Shown: positions 1 through 8,184, numbered from the stretch's first letter. The stretch is DNA of 64,000 bases from JAEZJZ01 sp050949055 (GCA_050949055.1 JBMNFA010000001.1:248001-312000), one strand, 5' to 3'. Notes: a model not told the origin generated them from the sequence alone. Translations and numbers: made by a program.

Positions 1-271
1 CTTCGTCCATTTCCTCGGCCTCGTTTTCCTCTTCCGGCTCTGGACGTGGTAAGAGCAGCCTGGCCTTGATGCGCATCAGCGTAGCGGCCAGCACCATGAA
101 ATCACCGGCCACTTCCACGTCTATCGCTTCCAGCTGCCTGGTATAAGCGACGAATTGTTCACAGATCTGCTGGATGCGAATCTCCCAAACGCTGATTTCC
201 GAGCGTCGCACCAACTGCAATAAAAGGTCCAACGGGCCCTCAAACTGCTCCAGTGTAATCGGAATGGCCAT
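1..271 (-). CDS. scpA: Segregation and condensation protein A (N-terminal part, cut by window edge)
   Basis: The reading frame runs from an ATG at 271 off the left edge, giving 90 N-terminal residues. The start MAIPITLEQFEGPLDLLLQL is the characteristic ScpA opening (FEGPLDLLL), followed by a helical stretch ending in an acidic linker rich in Glu (about residues 78-90), as expected before the middle part of the kleisin. ScpA is the kleisin of the bacterial SMC-ScpA-ScpB condensin. The start lies one base after the stop of the site-2 protease gene, so the two are almost certainly co-transcribed and translationally coupled. The C-terminal winged helix is outside the window. Confidence 0.93.
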   Translation of the reverse strand, partial: MAIPITLEQFEGPLDLLLQLVRRSEISVWEIRIQQICEQFVAYTRQLEAIDVEVAGDFMVLAATLMRIKARLLLPRPEPEEENEAEEMDE

Positions 272-272
272 C

Positions 273-914
273 CTAGTACCAAGACACTCCAAACAGGATC
301 CCGACCACGCGGAAGAAGATGCGCCTAAACAGGTCGTAGAACGGCCCAATCAGGCGACCGATCGCACCGGACGAGATGAGCAGGATCAGAATTAGGAATC
401 CATACTGCTGCACCGCATCCAAATAACGGTAGACCACGCTCCGTGGCAAGAACAGAAAGAGCAACTTGGAGCCATCCAACGGAGGAATGGGGATCAAATT
501 GAACACGGCCAGATAGATGTTGTACATCACCAGATACTGCAAGAATCGCAAGAGCGCTTCCAGCGGCCAGAAGCGGGCAGAAGCGAACAACAAGAAGGTG
601 GAAACAAAGGCCAGGAGGAGATTCATCACTGGGCCGGCCAACGCCACGTAGGCATAGCCCCTTTCCCGATGGCGATAGTTATATGGGTTGACCACCACCG
701 GCTTAGCCCAGCCAAACCGGAACAGCAACAACATCAGAAAGCCGATGGGGTCGATGTGCGCCATCGGGTTCAGTGTCAGCCTTCCGCGCAGGCGGGGCGT
801 GGGGTCACCCAGATGGTTGGAGACATAGGCATGGGCAAATTCATGGAATGAAAAGGCAATGATCAAAGCCGGCACCCACAGAAAAACGTCCGGAGTGAGT
901 AACTGAGAAAACAC
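273..914 (-). CDS. Site-2 protease family membrane metallopeptidase (M50)
   Basis: A 213-residue integral membrane protein. The zinc motif HEFAH is at residues 24-28 in the first membrane segment, and the second motif is NLIPIPPLDG at about 139-148, where D147 would be the third ligand. A further AGPVMN motif at about 93-98 is typical of the short rhomboid-neighbour type S2P proteins (YwhC-like), which lack PDZ domains. The start is a GTG behind an AAAGGGGAT-type SD. It sits between the tRNA nucleotidyltransferase gene and scpA with gaps of 1-3 bases, the usual arrangement in Clostridia. The substrate is unknown. Confidence 0.9.
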   Translation of the reverse strand: MFSQLLTPDVFLWVPALIIAFSFHEFAHAYVSNHLGDPTPRLRGRLTLNPMAHIDPIGFLMLLLFRFGWAKPVVVNPYNYRHRERGYAYVALAGPVMNLLLAFVSTFLLFASARFWPLEALLRFLQYLVMYNIYLAVFNLIPIPPLDGSKLLFLFLPRSVVYRYLDAVQQYGFLILILLISSGAIGRLIGPFYDLFRRIFFRVVGILFGVSWY

Positions 915-917
915 AGG

Positions 918-3557
918 CTATCCCCTTTCTGATTCAGGAGTTGCCAGCAACTGCCGAGCGAGCGCCAACTCCTCCGATTTGTTCTGAACCAAGCCGTTAA
1001 GGCGGGCATTGCGCAACTGTTTGAGGATAGCCCCCACCGCCGGCCCTGGTTTCAATCCCAAACCCAACAGATCATGGCCATCGGTCTCCACATTCAGTTT
1101 CAGCAGTTCGCCATAATACAGCGCCATCTGCTGACGCACCTGGCTTCCGTACAATACGGCGGCGGCCACCTGGCATTCCGGCTGCATTTCCTGCAACAGC
1201 TGATAAACCTGATGCTTCTCGAGACTTTGCTCAAGCTCCGACGCCAAGCTGGATAGAGTCTGCTTAAACATCAGCACCTGCTCGCGGTCCCGCTTAGATA
1301 GCGCCAGGCGTTCCGGCAGAGTCTGCACCGCCGCTGGAGGTAGGTGGTTGGCGATCAGCAGCAGATAAACCAGCGACCGATCCAACGACTGCTCTGCACC
1401 CAAGCTGGTAAACCACTGGCAATGCTGATCGGCTTCCTTCAGCTGCTTGATCAATTGGTCACTGAACTGCAGTTCCGGCAAGATGTCCTTCCAGATACCC
1501 AACTCATCCATACGCAGCAACATGCGCACCGCTTGTTCCTCTTGGAAAATGTTCCACAGCTCATGGTGCAGTCGCTCTGCCCCCACTTTGTGCAACAGGT
1601 CATTTTCCAGAGCGTTTTGCAGGAAACGCATTGTCTCTGGTTCGATAGTGAAGCCATAACGTTGCTCAAAGCGCACCGCCCGCAAGATACGGGTGGGATC
1701 CTCCACAAAGCTGAGGTTGAACAACACCCTGACCGCACCCGCGGCCAGGTCGTCGCGGCCGCCGAAGAAGTCCAGCAACTCGCCATGACGGCGACCATTG
1801 AGAGCAATAGCCATGGTGTTGATGGTGAAGTCCCGTCGATAGAGGTCCTGCTTGATGGTACTCTGCTCCACATCCGGCAAGGCTGCGGGATAGGCATAGA
1901 ATTCAGTGCGGGCGGTGACCAAATCGCAACTCAGCCCTCCCGGAAAGGTCAGCGTAGCCGTGTTGAATTTAGGATAAGTTCTTAATTCTGCGCTGAGCAC
2001 CTTGGCCAGGTGCTCAGCGAAAGGAATAGCCTCTGGCTCAATCACAATATCCACATCCAAATTGGGCAACCCCAACAACAGGTCCCTGACTAGGCCCCCC
2101 ACCAGATAAGCCCTGACGCCCTGCCGATCGGCTTCCTGACCGATCAGCAACAGTATTCCTTGCAGCCGCTTGGGCAGCTGCTCGGCCATCAAATCGGTCA
2201 GCTTCTGCAGCGTTTTGGCCCGCTCGGGCAGTGTTTGCCTAAAGTTGGACTGATACCAGTGGGGATAGCTGCGGCCATGCAAGGCCTTAAGCACGTCGGT
2301 GCGGGTGACTATCCCCAGCAACTGCCCCTCCCCGTCCACCACCGGCAAGCGGCCGATATCCCTGCCGATCAACAACCGCTGCACATCATCCAAGGTGGCG
2401 TCCGGGGAAATGGTCCAAACCTTTGAGGTCATGAATGCCTTTACCGGGGCATGCTGCAGACCATGGCGAATGGACTTATCCACATCCCGCCGGGAGACCA
2501 CGCCCCTCACTATTCCGTTCTCCACCACCGGCAGCCCGCTGTGGCCATAACGCAGCATCGCCTCGCCGGCTGCCTGCATGCTGGTTTCCGGCTCGATGGT
2601 GTGCACCGGTGAAGACATCAGATCTTTAGCTGTCAGCGGTGGCTGCAACTGTTCGGACAAGACAACGATCAATTCTTCCTTCAACTCCGACAGCGGCCGT
2701 CCCTTGATGGTGGCGGCGGCCGCCTGGGGGTGACCTCCTCCTCCAAACACCGCCACCAGCTCGTTGATCGGCAGATGGTTGTGACGGCTGCGACCGACCA
2801 GGTGCACCCTTTGGTCCATCTGCACCAGGCAGAAGACCACGTCAGCATCTTCCAGTTCAGCCAGCCTCTCGGCCAGCAGACCGAGCCCATCGATGTATTC
2901 GTCAATCGAGCACACCGTGAGCAATACCTTTACCCCGCTAAACGAATGCCGTTCCGTGTTAGCCAGCATTTCCTCCAACAGTCGCCGCTGTCCTAGATTG
3001 AGCGGGTTGTTGACGTACTTGGCGACCACCTGCAAGTCAGCCCCCTGGCCGAGCAGATAGCCGACCGCCTGAACATCGGTGACGGTGGTGTTGGGGGTGG
3101 TGAGACAAGCGGTATCTGCATAGATTCCTAGCGCCATCACAGTAGCTTCCAGTGGCGTCAGACCGATGGATTGTTGCGATAGCTGCTGCACCAGATGGCT
3201 GGTCACAGCACCGACCTGATGATTATGTACCATTGCGTCTTGGATGGGCGAATCGGCTTGCGGGTGGTGGTCATAGACGATTGCCCTCACCCCGGGTCTG
3301 CCGATCAGCTGCTGGAACCTTCCCAGGCGTTTAGCCTGGGCGGTGTCCACGACAATTAACTCGCTGACGGTGCCCAAATGCAGCATTTCGGGTGCCTTGA
3401 TGGGCAGAAAGTCTTTATGTAGAGAATAGAATTCCTGCACCGAACGGCTGAGATGCCCAGGGAAAAACAGGCTGGCATCAGGATACAGTTTTCCGGCGGC
3501 GAGCATCGCCCCTAGCCCGTCGAAGTCGGTTCCCACGTGGGTAGTGATCACCTGCAC
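918..3557 (-). CDS. DHH/DHHA1-CBS-tRNA nucleotidyltransferase fusion (CCA- or A-adding enzyme)
   Basis: I place the start at a GTG at 3557 (879 residues) because it follows a GGGGGA SD and begins directly with the DHH fold (QVITTHVGTDFDGLGA). The longer frame upstream runs through the promoter and leader. Domains in order: DHH phosphoesterase (DFD at about 11-13, DHH at 96-98), DHHA1 with GGGGHPQAAAA near 272-282, a CBS pair at about 309-424, then a class II polymerase head with GGLVRDLLLG near 487 and the metal-binding DVD near 501-503, and a tRNA-binding tail. Family members of this layout are about 870-880 residues and add A or CCA to tRNA 3' ends; the DHH part may act as a nanoRNase-like phosphodiesterase. 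Which nucleotides are added cannot be decided from sequence alone. Confidence 0.92.
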   Translation of the reverse strand: MQVITTHVGTDFDGLGAMLAAGKLYPDASLFFPGHLSRSVQEFYSLHKDFLPIKAPEMLHLGTVSELIVVDTAQAKRLGRFQQLIGRPGVRAIVYDHHPQADSPIQDAMVHNHQVGAVTSHLVQQLSQQSIGLTPLEATVMALGIYADTACLTTPNTTVTDVQAVGYLLGQGADLQVVAKYVNNPLNLGQRRLLEEMLANTERHSFSGVKVLLTVCSIDEYIDGLGLLAERLAELEDADVVFCLVQMDQRVHLVGRSRHNHLPINELVAVFGGGGHPQAAAATIKGRPLSELKEELIVVLSEQLQPPLTAKDLMSSPVHTIEPETSMQAAGEAMLRYGHSGLPVVENGIVRGVVSRRDVDKSIRHGLQHAPVKAFMTSKVWTISPDATLDDVQRLLIGRDIGRLPVVDGEGQLLGIVTRTDVLKALHGRSYPHWYQSNFRQTLPERAKTLQKLTDLMAEQLPKRLQGILLLIGQEADRQGVRAYLVGGLVRDLLLGLPNLDVDIVIEPEAIPFAEHLAKVLSAELRTYPKFNTATLTFPGGLSCDLVTARTEFYAYPAALPDVEQSTIKQDLYRRDFTINTMAIALNGRRHGELLDFFGGRDDLAAGAVRVLFNLSFVEDPTRILRAVRFEQRYGFTIEPETMRFLQNALENDLLHKVGAERLHHELWNIFQEEQAVRMLLRMDELGIWKDILPELQFSDQLIKQLKEADQHCQWFTSLGAEQSLDRSLVYLLLIANHLPPAAVQTLPERLALSKRDREQVLMFKQTLSSLASELEQSLEKHQVYQLLQEMQPECQVAAAVLYGSQVRQQMALYYGELLKLNVETDGHDLLGLGLKPGPAVGAILKQLRNARLNGLVQNKSEELALARQLLATPESERG

Positions 3558-3621
3558 TGCCAAAAATCCCCCCCATAGGTACAAGCCGATGCTTGCTTGC
3601 GCAACAATCGCTTTATTTGCC

Positions 3622-3643
3622 CGCAACATCTGCGGATGTTGCG
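3622..3643 (-). other. Leader hairpin before the tRNA nucleotidyltransferase gene
   Basis: A perfect 9-bp stem with a four-base loop (arms CGCAACATC / GATGTTGCG) lies just downstream of the predicted transcription start and about 65 bases before the GTG start. No T-run follows, so it is a 5' mRNA stem rather than an intrinsic terminator. Function unknown. Confidence 0.5.
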
Positions 3644-3651
3644 AGGCGCTC

Positions 3652-3660
3652 ATTATAGCA
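3652..3660 (-). promoter_or_regulatory. Extended -10 promoter for the tRNA nucleotidyltransferase operon
   Basis: The minus strand reads TGCTATAAT, a perfect TGnTATAAT extended -10 element. No good -35 hexamer lies 17 bases upstream, as is normal for this class. It is about 95 bases upstream of the chosen GTG start and downstream of the spoVAE terminator, so it would start the nucleotidyltransferase-protease-scpA unit. Confidence 0.55.
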
Positions 3661-3755
3661 TTTATTCTGCACCTGCTTCCATTGTACCTTTTTTGGCCCA
3701 CTGCCGCCAAAGACTTGTTCCAGAATGAAGTGAAGTGGGCATCGCTTTCCAGTGG

Positions 3756-3782
3756 AAATAAGAAAAGCCCGGCTACCCGGGC
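3756..3782 (-). terminator. Intrinsic terminator after spoVAE
   Basis: GCCCGG / CCGGGC stem with a four-base loop followed on the minus strand by TTTTCTTATTT. It begins about 18 bases after the spoVAE stop codon and separates the spoVA genes from the following unit. Confidence 0.75.
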
Positions 3783-3799
3783 AAGAAACTGGTACCAGC

Positions 3800-4159
3800 T
3801 TAGCTATGGGGGTTGAAGATAGCCGAAACCAGGAAGCCGAAGATAATGGCCGCGGTGATGCCTGCGCTGGATAACTCGAACACGCCGGTGAGCACGCCGA
3901 TAATGCCATTCTGCTGGGCTTCTCTGATCGCGCCTTGCACCAACTGATGGCCGAAGGAGGAGATGGGAACTGTAGCCCCAGCACCGGCGAATCTCACCAG
4001 CGGCTCGTAAAGGCCGAGACCGGAAGCGATTCCCCCCAAGACCACAAACAATGTCAGGACGTGGGCAGGCGTCAACGGGGTGAGGTCGAACAGCAGCTGG
4101 GCCAAGGCGCAGATCGCCCCTCCCACCAGGAATGCAGTCAAGTAGCTACCTATTGCCAT
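3800..4159 (-). CDS. spoVAE: Stage V sporulation protein AE (SpoVAEb type)
   Basis: A 119-residue protein with about four hydrophobic segments, including YLTAFLVGGAICALAQLL and a glycine-rich core GLYEPLVRFAGAGATVPISS, typical of SpoVAC/SpoVAEb. It is a channel component that moves dipicolinic acid into the forespore and out during germination, in the inner spore membrane. I use the ATG at 4159 after GAGGAAAGGGGTG. It overlaps the end of spoVAD by 14 bases, showing tight coupling. It is paralogous to SpoVAC nearby (shared FAGAG motif), but lacks the hydrophilic N-terminal tail. Confidence 0.92.
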   Translation of the reverse strand: MAIGSYLTAFLVGGAICALAQLLFDLTPLTPAHVLTLFVVLGGIASGLGLYEPLVRFAGAGATVPISSFGHQLVQGAIREAQQNGIIGVLTGVFELSSAGITAAIIFGFLVSAIFNPHS

Positions 4160-5195
4160 CACCCCTTTCCTCAGCCATTTCGATGGCCACAGCGTGCGCG
4201 ATGCAGGGAATGCTTTCTCCCTGCTGAAAGGTAGTGGGGCTGAGCAACGCCCCGGTGGCGATCGCCAACACCCTGTTCAGCTCGCCGGCTAGCATCTGTT
4301 GCATGATTGAGCCGTAAACTACGGCGGCCGAACAGGCGCAGCCACTGCCGCCGGCGAACACCGGCTGGCGGTGGCGGTCATAGATCCGGCAGCCACAGTC
4401 GTCGTAATTGCTTCTCAGGTCAATCCCCGCCAAATCCATCAGTTCGATCAGGATGCGCTTGCCGACGGTGGCCAGGTCGCCCGTCAGGATCAAATCGTAA
4501 TCCTCAGGTTGCCGCCCGGTGTCCTGCAGGTGTCGCTGCAGCGTATCGGCGGCCGCGGGAGCCATGGCCGACCCCATATCGAAGGGATCCTTAATACCGC
4601 GATCTAGCACCCGACCGACGGTAAAATGCGTTACTTGCGGCAGTCGGCCGGTGGTCAACGTGCGATTGGCCACCAACGCTGCTCCGGCACCGGTGACGGT
4701 GTTCTGGGCGTAGGGCGGCTTCTGGCCTCCGTATTCGGTCGGATAGCGGAACTGGCGCTCGCTGGCACCGTAATGGCTGGATACCGCCGCTACAACGTAA
4801 TCGGCGTAGCCAGCGTCCACCAGCGCGGCCGCCAACCCCAGGCTTTCAGCCATGCCCGAACAAGCGCCGTAAAGGCCCAAGAAGGGCAGCCCCAGGTCCC
4901 GGGCGGCAAAATTGCTGGAGATAATCTGGTTGAGCAAATCGCCGGCCAGCATGTAATCCACTCGGTCGATGGAGAGCTTCGCTTTGTCCAACGCCAAGTG
5001 AACCGCATCCTTCATCAGTGCTCGTTCGCAGGCTTCAAAGCTTTTCTGGCCGTTGATTTGGTCTGGATAGATTAGGTCGAAGGTATCACCCAGCGGACCT
5101 TGCCCCTCCAGTGGGCCGACAACGGTGGCGGTCTCCAGAATCAGCGGCGGATTCTGGAACTGCCACGTCTGAGCTCCCATCTTCTTCTGTGCCAT
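4146..5195 (-). CDS. spoVAD: Stage V sporulation protein AD (dipicolinate-binding)
   Basis: A 349-residue soluble protein of the thiolase-like fold. Motifs include GDLLNQIISSNFAARDLGLP and GACSGMAESLGLAAALVD, which carries the thiolase-like cysteine region near residue 110, and a C-terminal GSGCACSAAV. SpoVAD binds dipicolinic acid on the outer face of the inner spore membrane and is needed for its uptake. The start follows an AACGGAGGGGTGGT SD. It lies between spoVAC and spoVAE as in most Bacillota. The length matches B. subtilis SpoVAD (338) closely. Confidence 0.95.
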   Translation of the reverse strand: MAQKKMGAQTWQFQNPPLILETATVVGPLEGQGPLGDTFDLIYPDQINGQKSFEACERALMKDAVHLALDKAKLSIDRVDYMLAGDLLNQIISSNFAARDLGLPFLGLYGACSGMAESLGLAAALVDAGYADYVVAAVSSHYGASERQFRYPTEYGGQKPPYAQNTVTGAGAALVANRTLTTGRLPQVTHFTVGRVLDRGIKDPFDMGSAMAPAAADTLQRHLQDTGRQPEDYDLILTGDLATVGKRILIELMDLAGIDLRSNYDDCGCRIYDRHRQPVFAGGSGCACSAAVVYGSIMQQMLAGELNRVLAIATGALLSPTTFQQGESIPCIAHAVAIEMAEERGDGNR

Positions 5196-5246
5196 ACCAC
5201 CCCTCCGTTCATTCCTAAGCCCGATGAAGTGTGCATGACGGGCAGC

Positions 5247-5732
5247 CTAATGCAGGATAGACCAGATGAGGCCGACGAAGAAAGCGGTGACTGCACCATA
5301 GGCGATCACCGGGCCAGCCAACGAGAACATCTTCGCCCCTACTCCCAAGACCAGTCCTTCCCGCTTGAATTCCAGCGCGGCTGAAACCACCGAGTTGGCG
5401 AACCCGGTCACCGGCACCGCCGAGCCCGCGCCGGCAAACTGCCCCAAAACGTCGTACACACCTAAACCCGTGAGCACGGAAGAGATGAAGATCAGGGTCG
5501 CCGCCGTGGGACTTCCTACTTCGTCAGGCTTGAAACCGAGACCCAGGTAGAATTTGCTGATGGCCTGTCCAATTACACAGATCAGCCCTCCCACCAAATA
5601 CGCCACGATCACATTGCGCAAAACTGGAATCTTCAACTGTTTTCTCTTGGCTAACTGCTGATACTCTTTGTTCAGCGCTTGTTCGTGTTTTTGTTTCTGC
5701 ATTCGCTGCTTGGTCATCGTTGTCAACGTCAT
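5247..5732 (-). CDS. spoVAC: Stage V sporulation protein AC
   Basis: About 161 residues from the ATG at 5732, which follows AGGAGGGGGT. A basic N-terminus of about 40 residues (KQRMQKQKHEQ...) precedes several membrane segments and the family motif LGQFAGAGSAVPVTGFAN. SpoVAC is a mechanosensitive-type channel subunit for dipicolinate. The upstream in-frame extension runs through the dodecin terminator and is not coding. No clear sigma-G promoter (TGMATA / CATAMTA) was found directly upstream. Transcription may come from further away or from a poor match. Confidence 0.94.
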   Translation of the reverse strand: MTLTTMTKQRMQKQKHEQALNKEYQQLAKRKQLKIPVLRNVIVAYLVGGLICVIGQAISKFYLGLGFKPDEVGSPTAATLIFISSVLTGLGVYDVLGQFAGAGSAVPVTGFANSVVSAALEFKREGLVLGVGAKMFSLAGPVIAYGAVTAFFVGLIWSILH

Positions 5733-5771
5733 ACCCCCTCCTATGCGAGAGTAGTCCGGGTCGTGCCCGAG

Positions 5772-5798
5772 AAAAAAAGCCCAGGCATGGCCCGGGCT
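5772..5798 (-). terminator. Intrinsic terminator between dodecin and spoVAC
   Basis: A 9-bp stem with one G-T type mismatch (AGCCCGGGC / GCCTGGGCT) and a 3-base loop, followed by seven T on the minus strand. It lies directly behind the dodecin stop codon. Confidence 0.85.
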
Positions 5799-5808
5799 GG
5801 GTAGGCTG

Positions 5809-6012
5809 TTACTTCTCCACGTAGGCAATCTTTACGTTTGCCTTGTAGTCCACGATTTTGCCATTTGCCACACTGCCGGTGAAGTTGTAGACCTCCACCC
5901 CGGTGATGTTGTTCACGCTCTGCGCTGCCTCTGTGACTGCGTTTTCGATGGCGTCTTCAAAACTGCTCTTAGATTCTCCCACCAATTCCAAGACCTTGAC
6001 CACTGTGCTCAC
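5809..6012 (-). CDS. Dodecin family protein
   Basis: A 67-residue protein starting at a GTG at 6012, preceded by AGGAGGGTGAT. The sequence VVKVLELVGESKSSFEDA, followed by a conserved NNITGVEVYNF strand and a C-terminal KANVKIAYVEK strand, matches the beta-alpha-beta-beta dodecin fold and size (about 65-70). Dodecins form 12-subunit shells that store flavin or CoA. The Trp that stacks flavin in archaeal dodecin is not at the expected place, and Phe (NFTG) stands near it, so the ligand is uncertain. The start overlaps the stop of the preceding small membrane gene by four bases. Its position between sigF and spoVA is unusual. Confidence 0.88.
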   Translation of the reverse strand: MSTVVKVLELVGESKSSFEDAIENAVTEAAQSVNNITGVEVYNFTGSVANGKIVDYKANVKIAYVEK

Positions 6013-6215
6013 ACAATCACCCTCCTGGTTACGATAATCTGAAAGGGATGTTCCCACCGGGGTGACAGTGGTTGTTCGAGTTCGTGCCAGACCAGGATGG
6101 CTCCCCGGGGGGTCCTTTGCACAGAAAGCGACCAGATTAGCCAACCAGTAAAGACCAGCGCCACTATCAACAACAGTGAAATCATCGCAATTCTCAAGCG
6201 TAGATTCATCTGCAT
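6009..6215 (-). CDS. Small single-pass membrane protein upstream of dodecin
   Basis: A 68-residue ORF from ATG 6215, with an anti-16S match GGGGGTGAT seven bases upstream. The in-frame GTG at 6227 lies within that SD and is a poor start. Residues about 9-29 (IAMISLLLIVALVFTGWLIW) form one membrane segment, followed by a soluble tail with several Trp and Pro. I recognise no family. It overlaps the dodecin start by four bases, so the pair is translationally coupled. A weak sigma-G-like pair (AGTATT, 16 bases, AATAATA) precedes it. Confidence 0.6.
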   Translation of the reverse strand: MQMNLRLRIAMISLLLIVALVFTGWLIWSLSVQRTPRGAILVWHELEQPLSPRWEHPFQIIVTRRVIV

Positions 6216-6289
6216 CGGTGGTATCACCCCCTTTCACGTTTCTTGTCTTATTATTGTCAAGAGATCCTGCAAATACTCGATCAGCAGAC

Positions 6290-6312
6290 AAAAAAGCTGC
6301 CCGTGGGCAGCC
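6290..6312 (-). terminator. Intrinsic terminator after the spoIIA-sigF operon
   Basis: GGCTGCCC / GGGCAGC stem followed by TTTTTT on the minus strand, about 175 bases past the sigF stop. It isolates the small membrane protein-dodecin pair from the spoIIA operon. Confidence 0.8.
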
Positions 6313-6488
6313 AATGCAGTAGACGAGGAAAAATCATGCAGACTCCTGAAGCCGCTGGAGCTAAAGCAAGCTCCGTTTTTCAACTCTTTAGGATACCGGT
6401 CGGATAGGTGCTCAATCACTGGATAGGCGTGAATATTTGCAGACGTGGCTAAGGAATGCCCTGGGCAGTTGGTCAGCAGCCTCGCTTG

Positions 6489-7247
6489 CTAGTCGTCGTT
6501 CAACCTGGATCGCAATTTGATCAAAATCTGCTTCTCCAGTCGTGAAATCTGTACTTGAGAAACGTGTAACCTGGCGGCAATCTCGGTCTGTGTCTTGCCC
6601 TGAAAATAGCGCATACGGATGATCTGTTGCTCCCGGGGCGTCAGGGTAGCCAGCACTTCCTGCAAAGCTATGCTGTCCACCCAAGACGAATCCGGCTCCT
6701 GATCGGCGGACAGGTGATCCAAGACATAAATCGGATTGCCGTCGTCCTGGTAGATTTGTTCGTGAATGGAGGTCGGATGGCTGGTGGCAGTCTGAGCCAT
6801 CACCAAGGTTTCGGTGTTCACCTCCAAAGCTGAGGCCAACTCCTCAATGGTGGCCTCCCGTCCCAGCGTACGCCTAAGCACCTCTTGCTCCCTTCTGGCC
6901 TTCACAGCCAACTCCTTCAGGCTGCGGGTGACTTTCACCGGACCGTTGTCCCGCAGGTAGCGCCTGATCTCGCCTAAGATCAAGGGCACTGCGTAGGTGG
7001 AGAACTTGACATCCAGGGAGAGGTCAAAGCGATCGATGGCTTTCAGCAGACCGATGCAACCCAGTTGATACAGATCCTCTATCTCGTGTTGCCGATGCGC
7101 AAAACGGCCCACCAAAGCTCGCACCAAACGCAAGTTGCTTTGCACCAAGCGTTCCCGCGCTTGTTCATCGCCCGCTTGCGAGCGCGCCAGCAGCAACTTG
7201 GTCTCTTCGTCAGTCAGCAGACGATCGACCTTCTTCTGCTCATGCAT
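6489..7247 (-). CDS. sigF: RNA polymerase sporulation sigma factor SigF
   Basis: A 252-residue sigma-70 family factor. Region 2 shows IEDLYQLGCIGLLKAIDRFD and KFSTYAVPLILGEIRRYLRD, region 3 the helix REATIEELASAL, and region 4 LTPREQQIIRMRYFQGKTQTEIA with an HTH (SQVQISRLEKQ). The context spoIIAA-spoIIAB-sigF and the length identify SigF, the first forespore-specific sigma, rather than SigG. It starts six bases after the spoIIAB stop. Activity is held by SpoIIAB and released when SpoIIAA is dephosphorylated by SpoIIE. Confidence 0.96.
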   Translation of the reverse strand: MHEQKKVDRLLTDEETKLLLARSQAGDEQARERLVQSNLRLVRALVGRFAHRQHEIEDLYQLGCIGLLKAIDRFDLSLDVKFSTYAVPLILGEIRRYLRDNGPVKVTRSLKELAVKARREQEVLRRTLGREATIEELASALEVNTETLVMAQTATSHPTSIHEQIYQDDGNPIYVLDHLSADQEPDSSWVDSIALQEVLATLTPREQQIIRMRYFQGKTQTEIAARLHVSQVQISRLEKQILIKLRSRLNDD

Positions 7248-7253
7248 AGGAAC

Positions 7254-7703
7254 CTACACCTCTATACCGGGTGATCCCGCCAACCACTTGACCATCCGGA
7301 CGATGGTGCCTTTGCCTGGGGCTGAGGTGACTTCCAGTTCGTCCATGAAGCTCTCCATGAAGGAGAAACCCATGCCGGTGCGCTCCTGTTCGGGTTTGGT
7401 GGTGAACATCGGCTCGCGGGCCAAAGCCACGTCGGGGATGCCTACCCCGTCATCTTCCACCAGCACTTCCAGTCCCCTGTCTTCCAGGATGTTCGCTCTC
7501 ACCCGCACCTCACCGACTGACTGATCGTAGCCGTGGATAATGGCATTGGTGACAGCTTCAGAGATGGCGGTGGTGATTTCGTCAATTTCCTGCACGGTCC
7601 AGTCTCCCACCTGCAGAGCGAAAGCGGCCACGGCCTGTCGGGCGAAGCTCTCGTTCTGCGATAGGCTGGGGAATACCAGCAGCATATGGTTCTTGACCTG
7701 CAT
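7254..7703 (-). CDS. spoIIAB: Anti-sigma F factor SpoIIAB (serine kinase)
   Basis: 149 residues from the ATG at 7703, which lies nine bases after AGGAGG; the ATG at 7712 overlaps that SD. GHKL-type ATPase motifs are visible: N-box EAVTNAIIHGY, G1 box VEDDGVGIPD, and the G2 region ERTGMGFSFMESFMD. It binds and inhibits SigF and phosphorylates SpoIIAA on serine. It sits between spoIIAA (17 bases) and sigF (6 bases). Confidence 0.95.
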   Translation of the reverse strand: MQVKNHMLLVFPSLSQNESFARQAVAAFALQVGDWTVQEIDEITTAISEAVTNAIIHGYDQSVGEVRVRANILEDRGLEVLVEDDGVGIPDVALAREPMFTTKPEQERTGMGFSFMESFMDELEVTSAPGKGTIVRMVKWLAGSPGIEV

Positions 7704-7720
7704 TGTCTCCATCCTCCTGA

Positions 7721-8056
7721 CTAAAGCTGTTCCAGAGCCTGTTCTTCGGTGCGATAGATGCTGATGATGCGCGTCAACCCGGATAGCTCAAAGATGCGCA
7801 ACACCTGTGGCGTTAAGCAGCAAGCGGCCATCCTGCCTCCGGCCTGGTTGAGACGGCGATAGCGGCCCAGGATCACGCCCAGGCCTGAGCTATCCATGAA
7901 GGTGAGGCCCTGCAGGCTGAGCAAGACAGAGGTGGCCACCTCCCGGTCCAGCTCCTGCTCCACCATGTCCCGCAGCCTTCCGGCTGTATGGTGGTCCAAT
8001 TCACCTGATAGCCGCACGATCAATACTCGGCGACAGAGCTCTAATTGGATGTTCAT
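7721..8056 (-). CDS. spoIIAA: Anti-anti-sigma factor SpoIIAA (STAS domain)
   Basis: 111 residues, one STAS domain. The phosphorylation loop MDSSGLGVILGRY is at about 54-66; by alignment with B. subtilis Ser58 the acceptor should be S57. Unphosphorylated SpoIIAA removes SpoIIAB from SigF. It is the first gene of the spoIIA operon and has a GGGGGGAAGT SD. A sigma-H-like promoter lies about 40 bases upstream. Confidence 0.95.
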   Translation of the reverse strand: MNIQLELCRRVLIVRLSGELDHHTAGRLRDMVEQELDREVATSVLLSLQGLTFMDSSGLGVILGRYRRLNQAGGRMAACCLTPQVLRIFELSGLTRIISIYRTEEQALEQL

Positions 8057-8097
8057 CGCTGACTTCCCCCCAAAGTGTCTATTTCATCGCTGCTAAT

Positions 8098-8125
8098 GTT
8101 CGCCCTGGGGAGAGGTCATTCCTTC
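8098..8125 (-). promoter_or_regulatory. Candidate sigma-H promoter of the spoIIA operon
   Basis: The minus strand has GAAGGAATG, 14 bases, CGAAC, against the sigma-H pattern RWAGGAxxT-N14-HGAAT: exact spacing and two mismatches (last base of each element). It is about 42 bases upstream of spoIIAA, where B. subtilis also uses sigma-H. Confidence 0.55.
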
Positions 8126-8149
8126 CGCAAATTGCACTCCCATAGACAA

Positions 8150-8184
8150 GCAAGGTGACAACGACCTACCCGCTGTCACCTTGC
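8150..8184. terminator. Hairpin behind dacF
   Basis: Perfect 11-bp arms (GCAAGGTGACA / TGTCACCTTGC) with a 13-base loop, about 75 bases after the dacF stop. It is followed on the minus strand only by TTGTC, so it is a weak intrinsic terminator or an mRNA 3' stabiliser. Confidence 0.5.

Noticed and set aside
5733..5808. Sigma-G promoter for spoVAC
   Set aside because: No pair resembling TGMATA and CATAMTA at 17-18 bases; only the dodecin terminator and an SD are visible.
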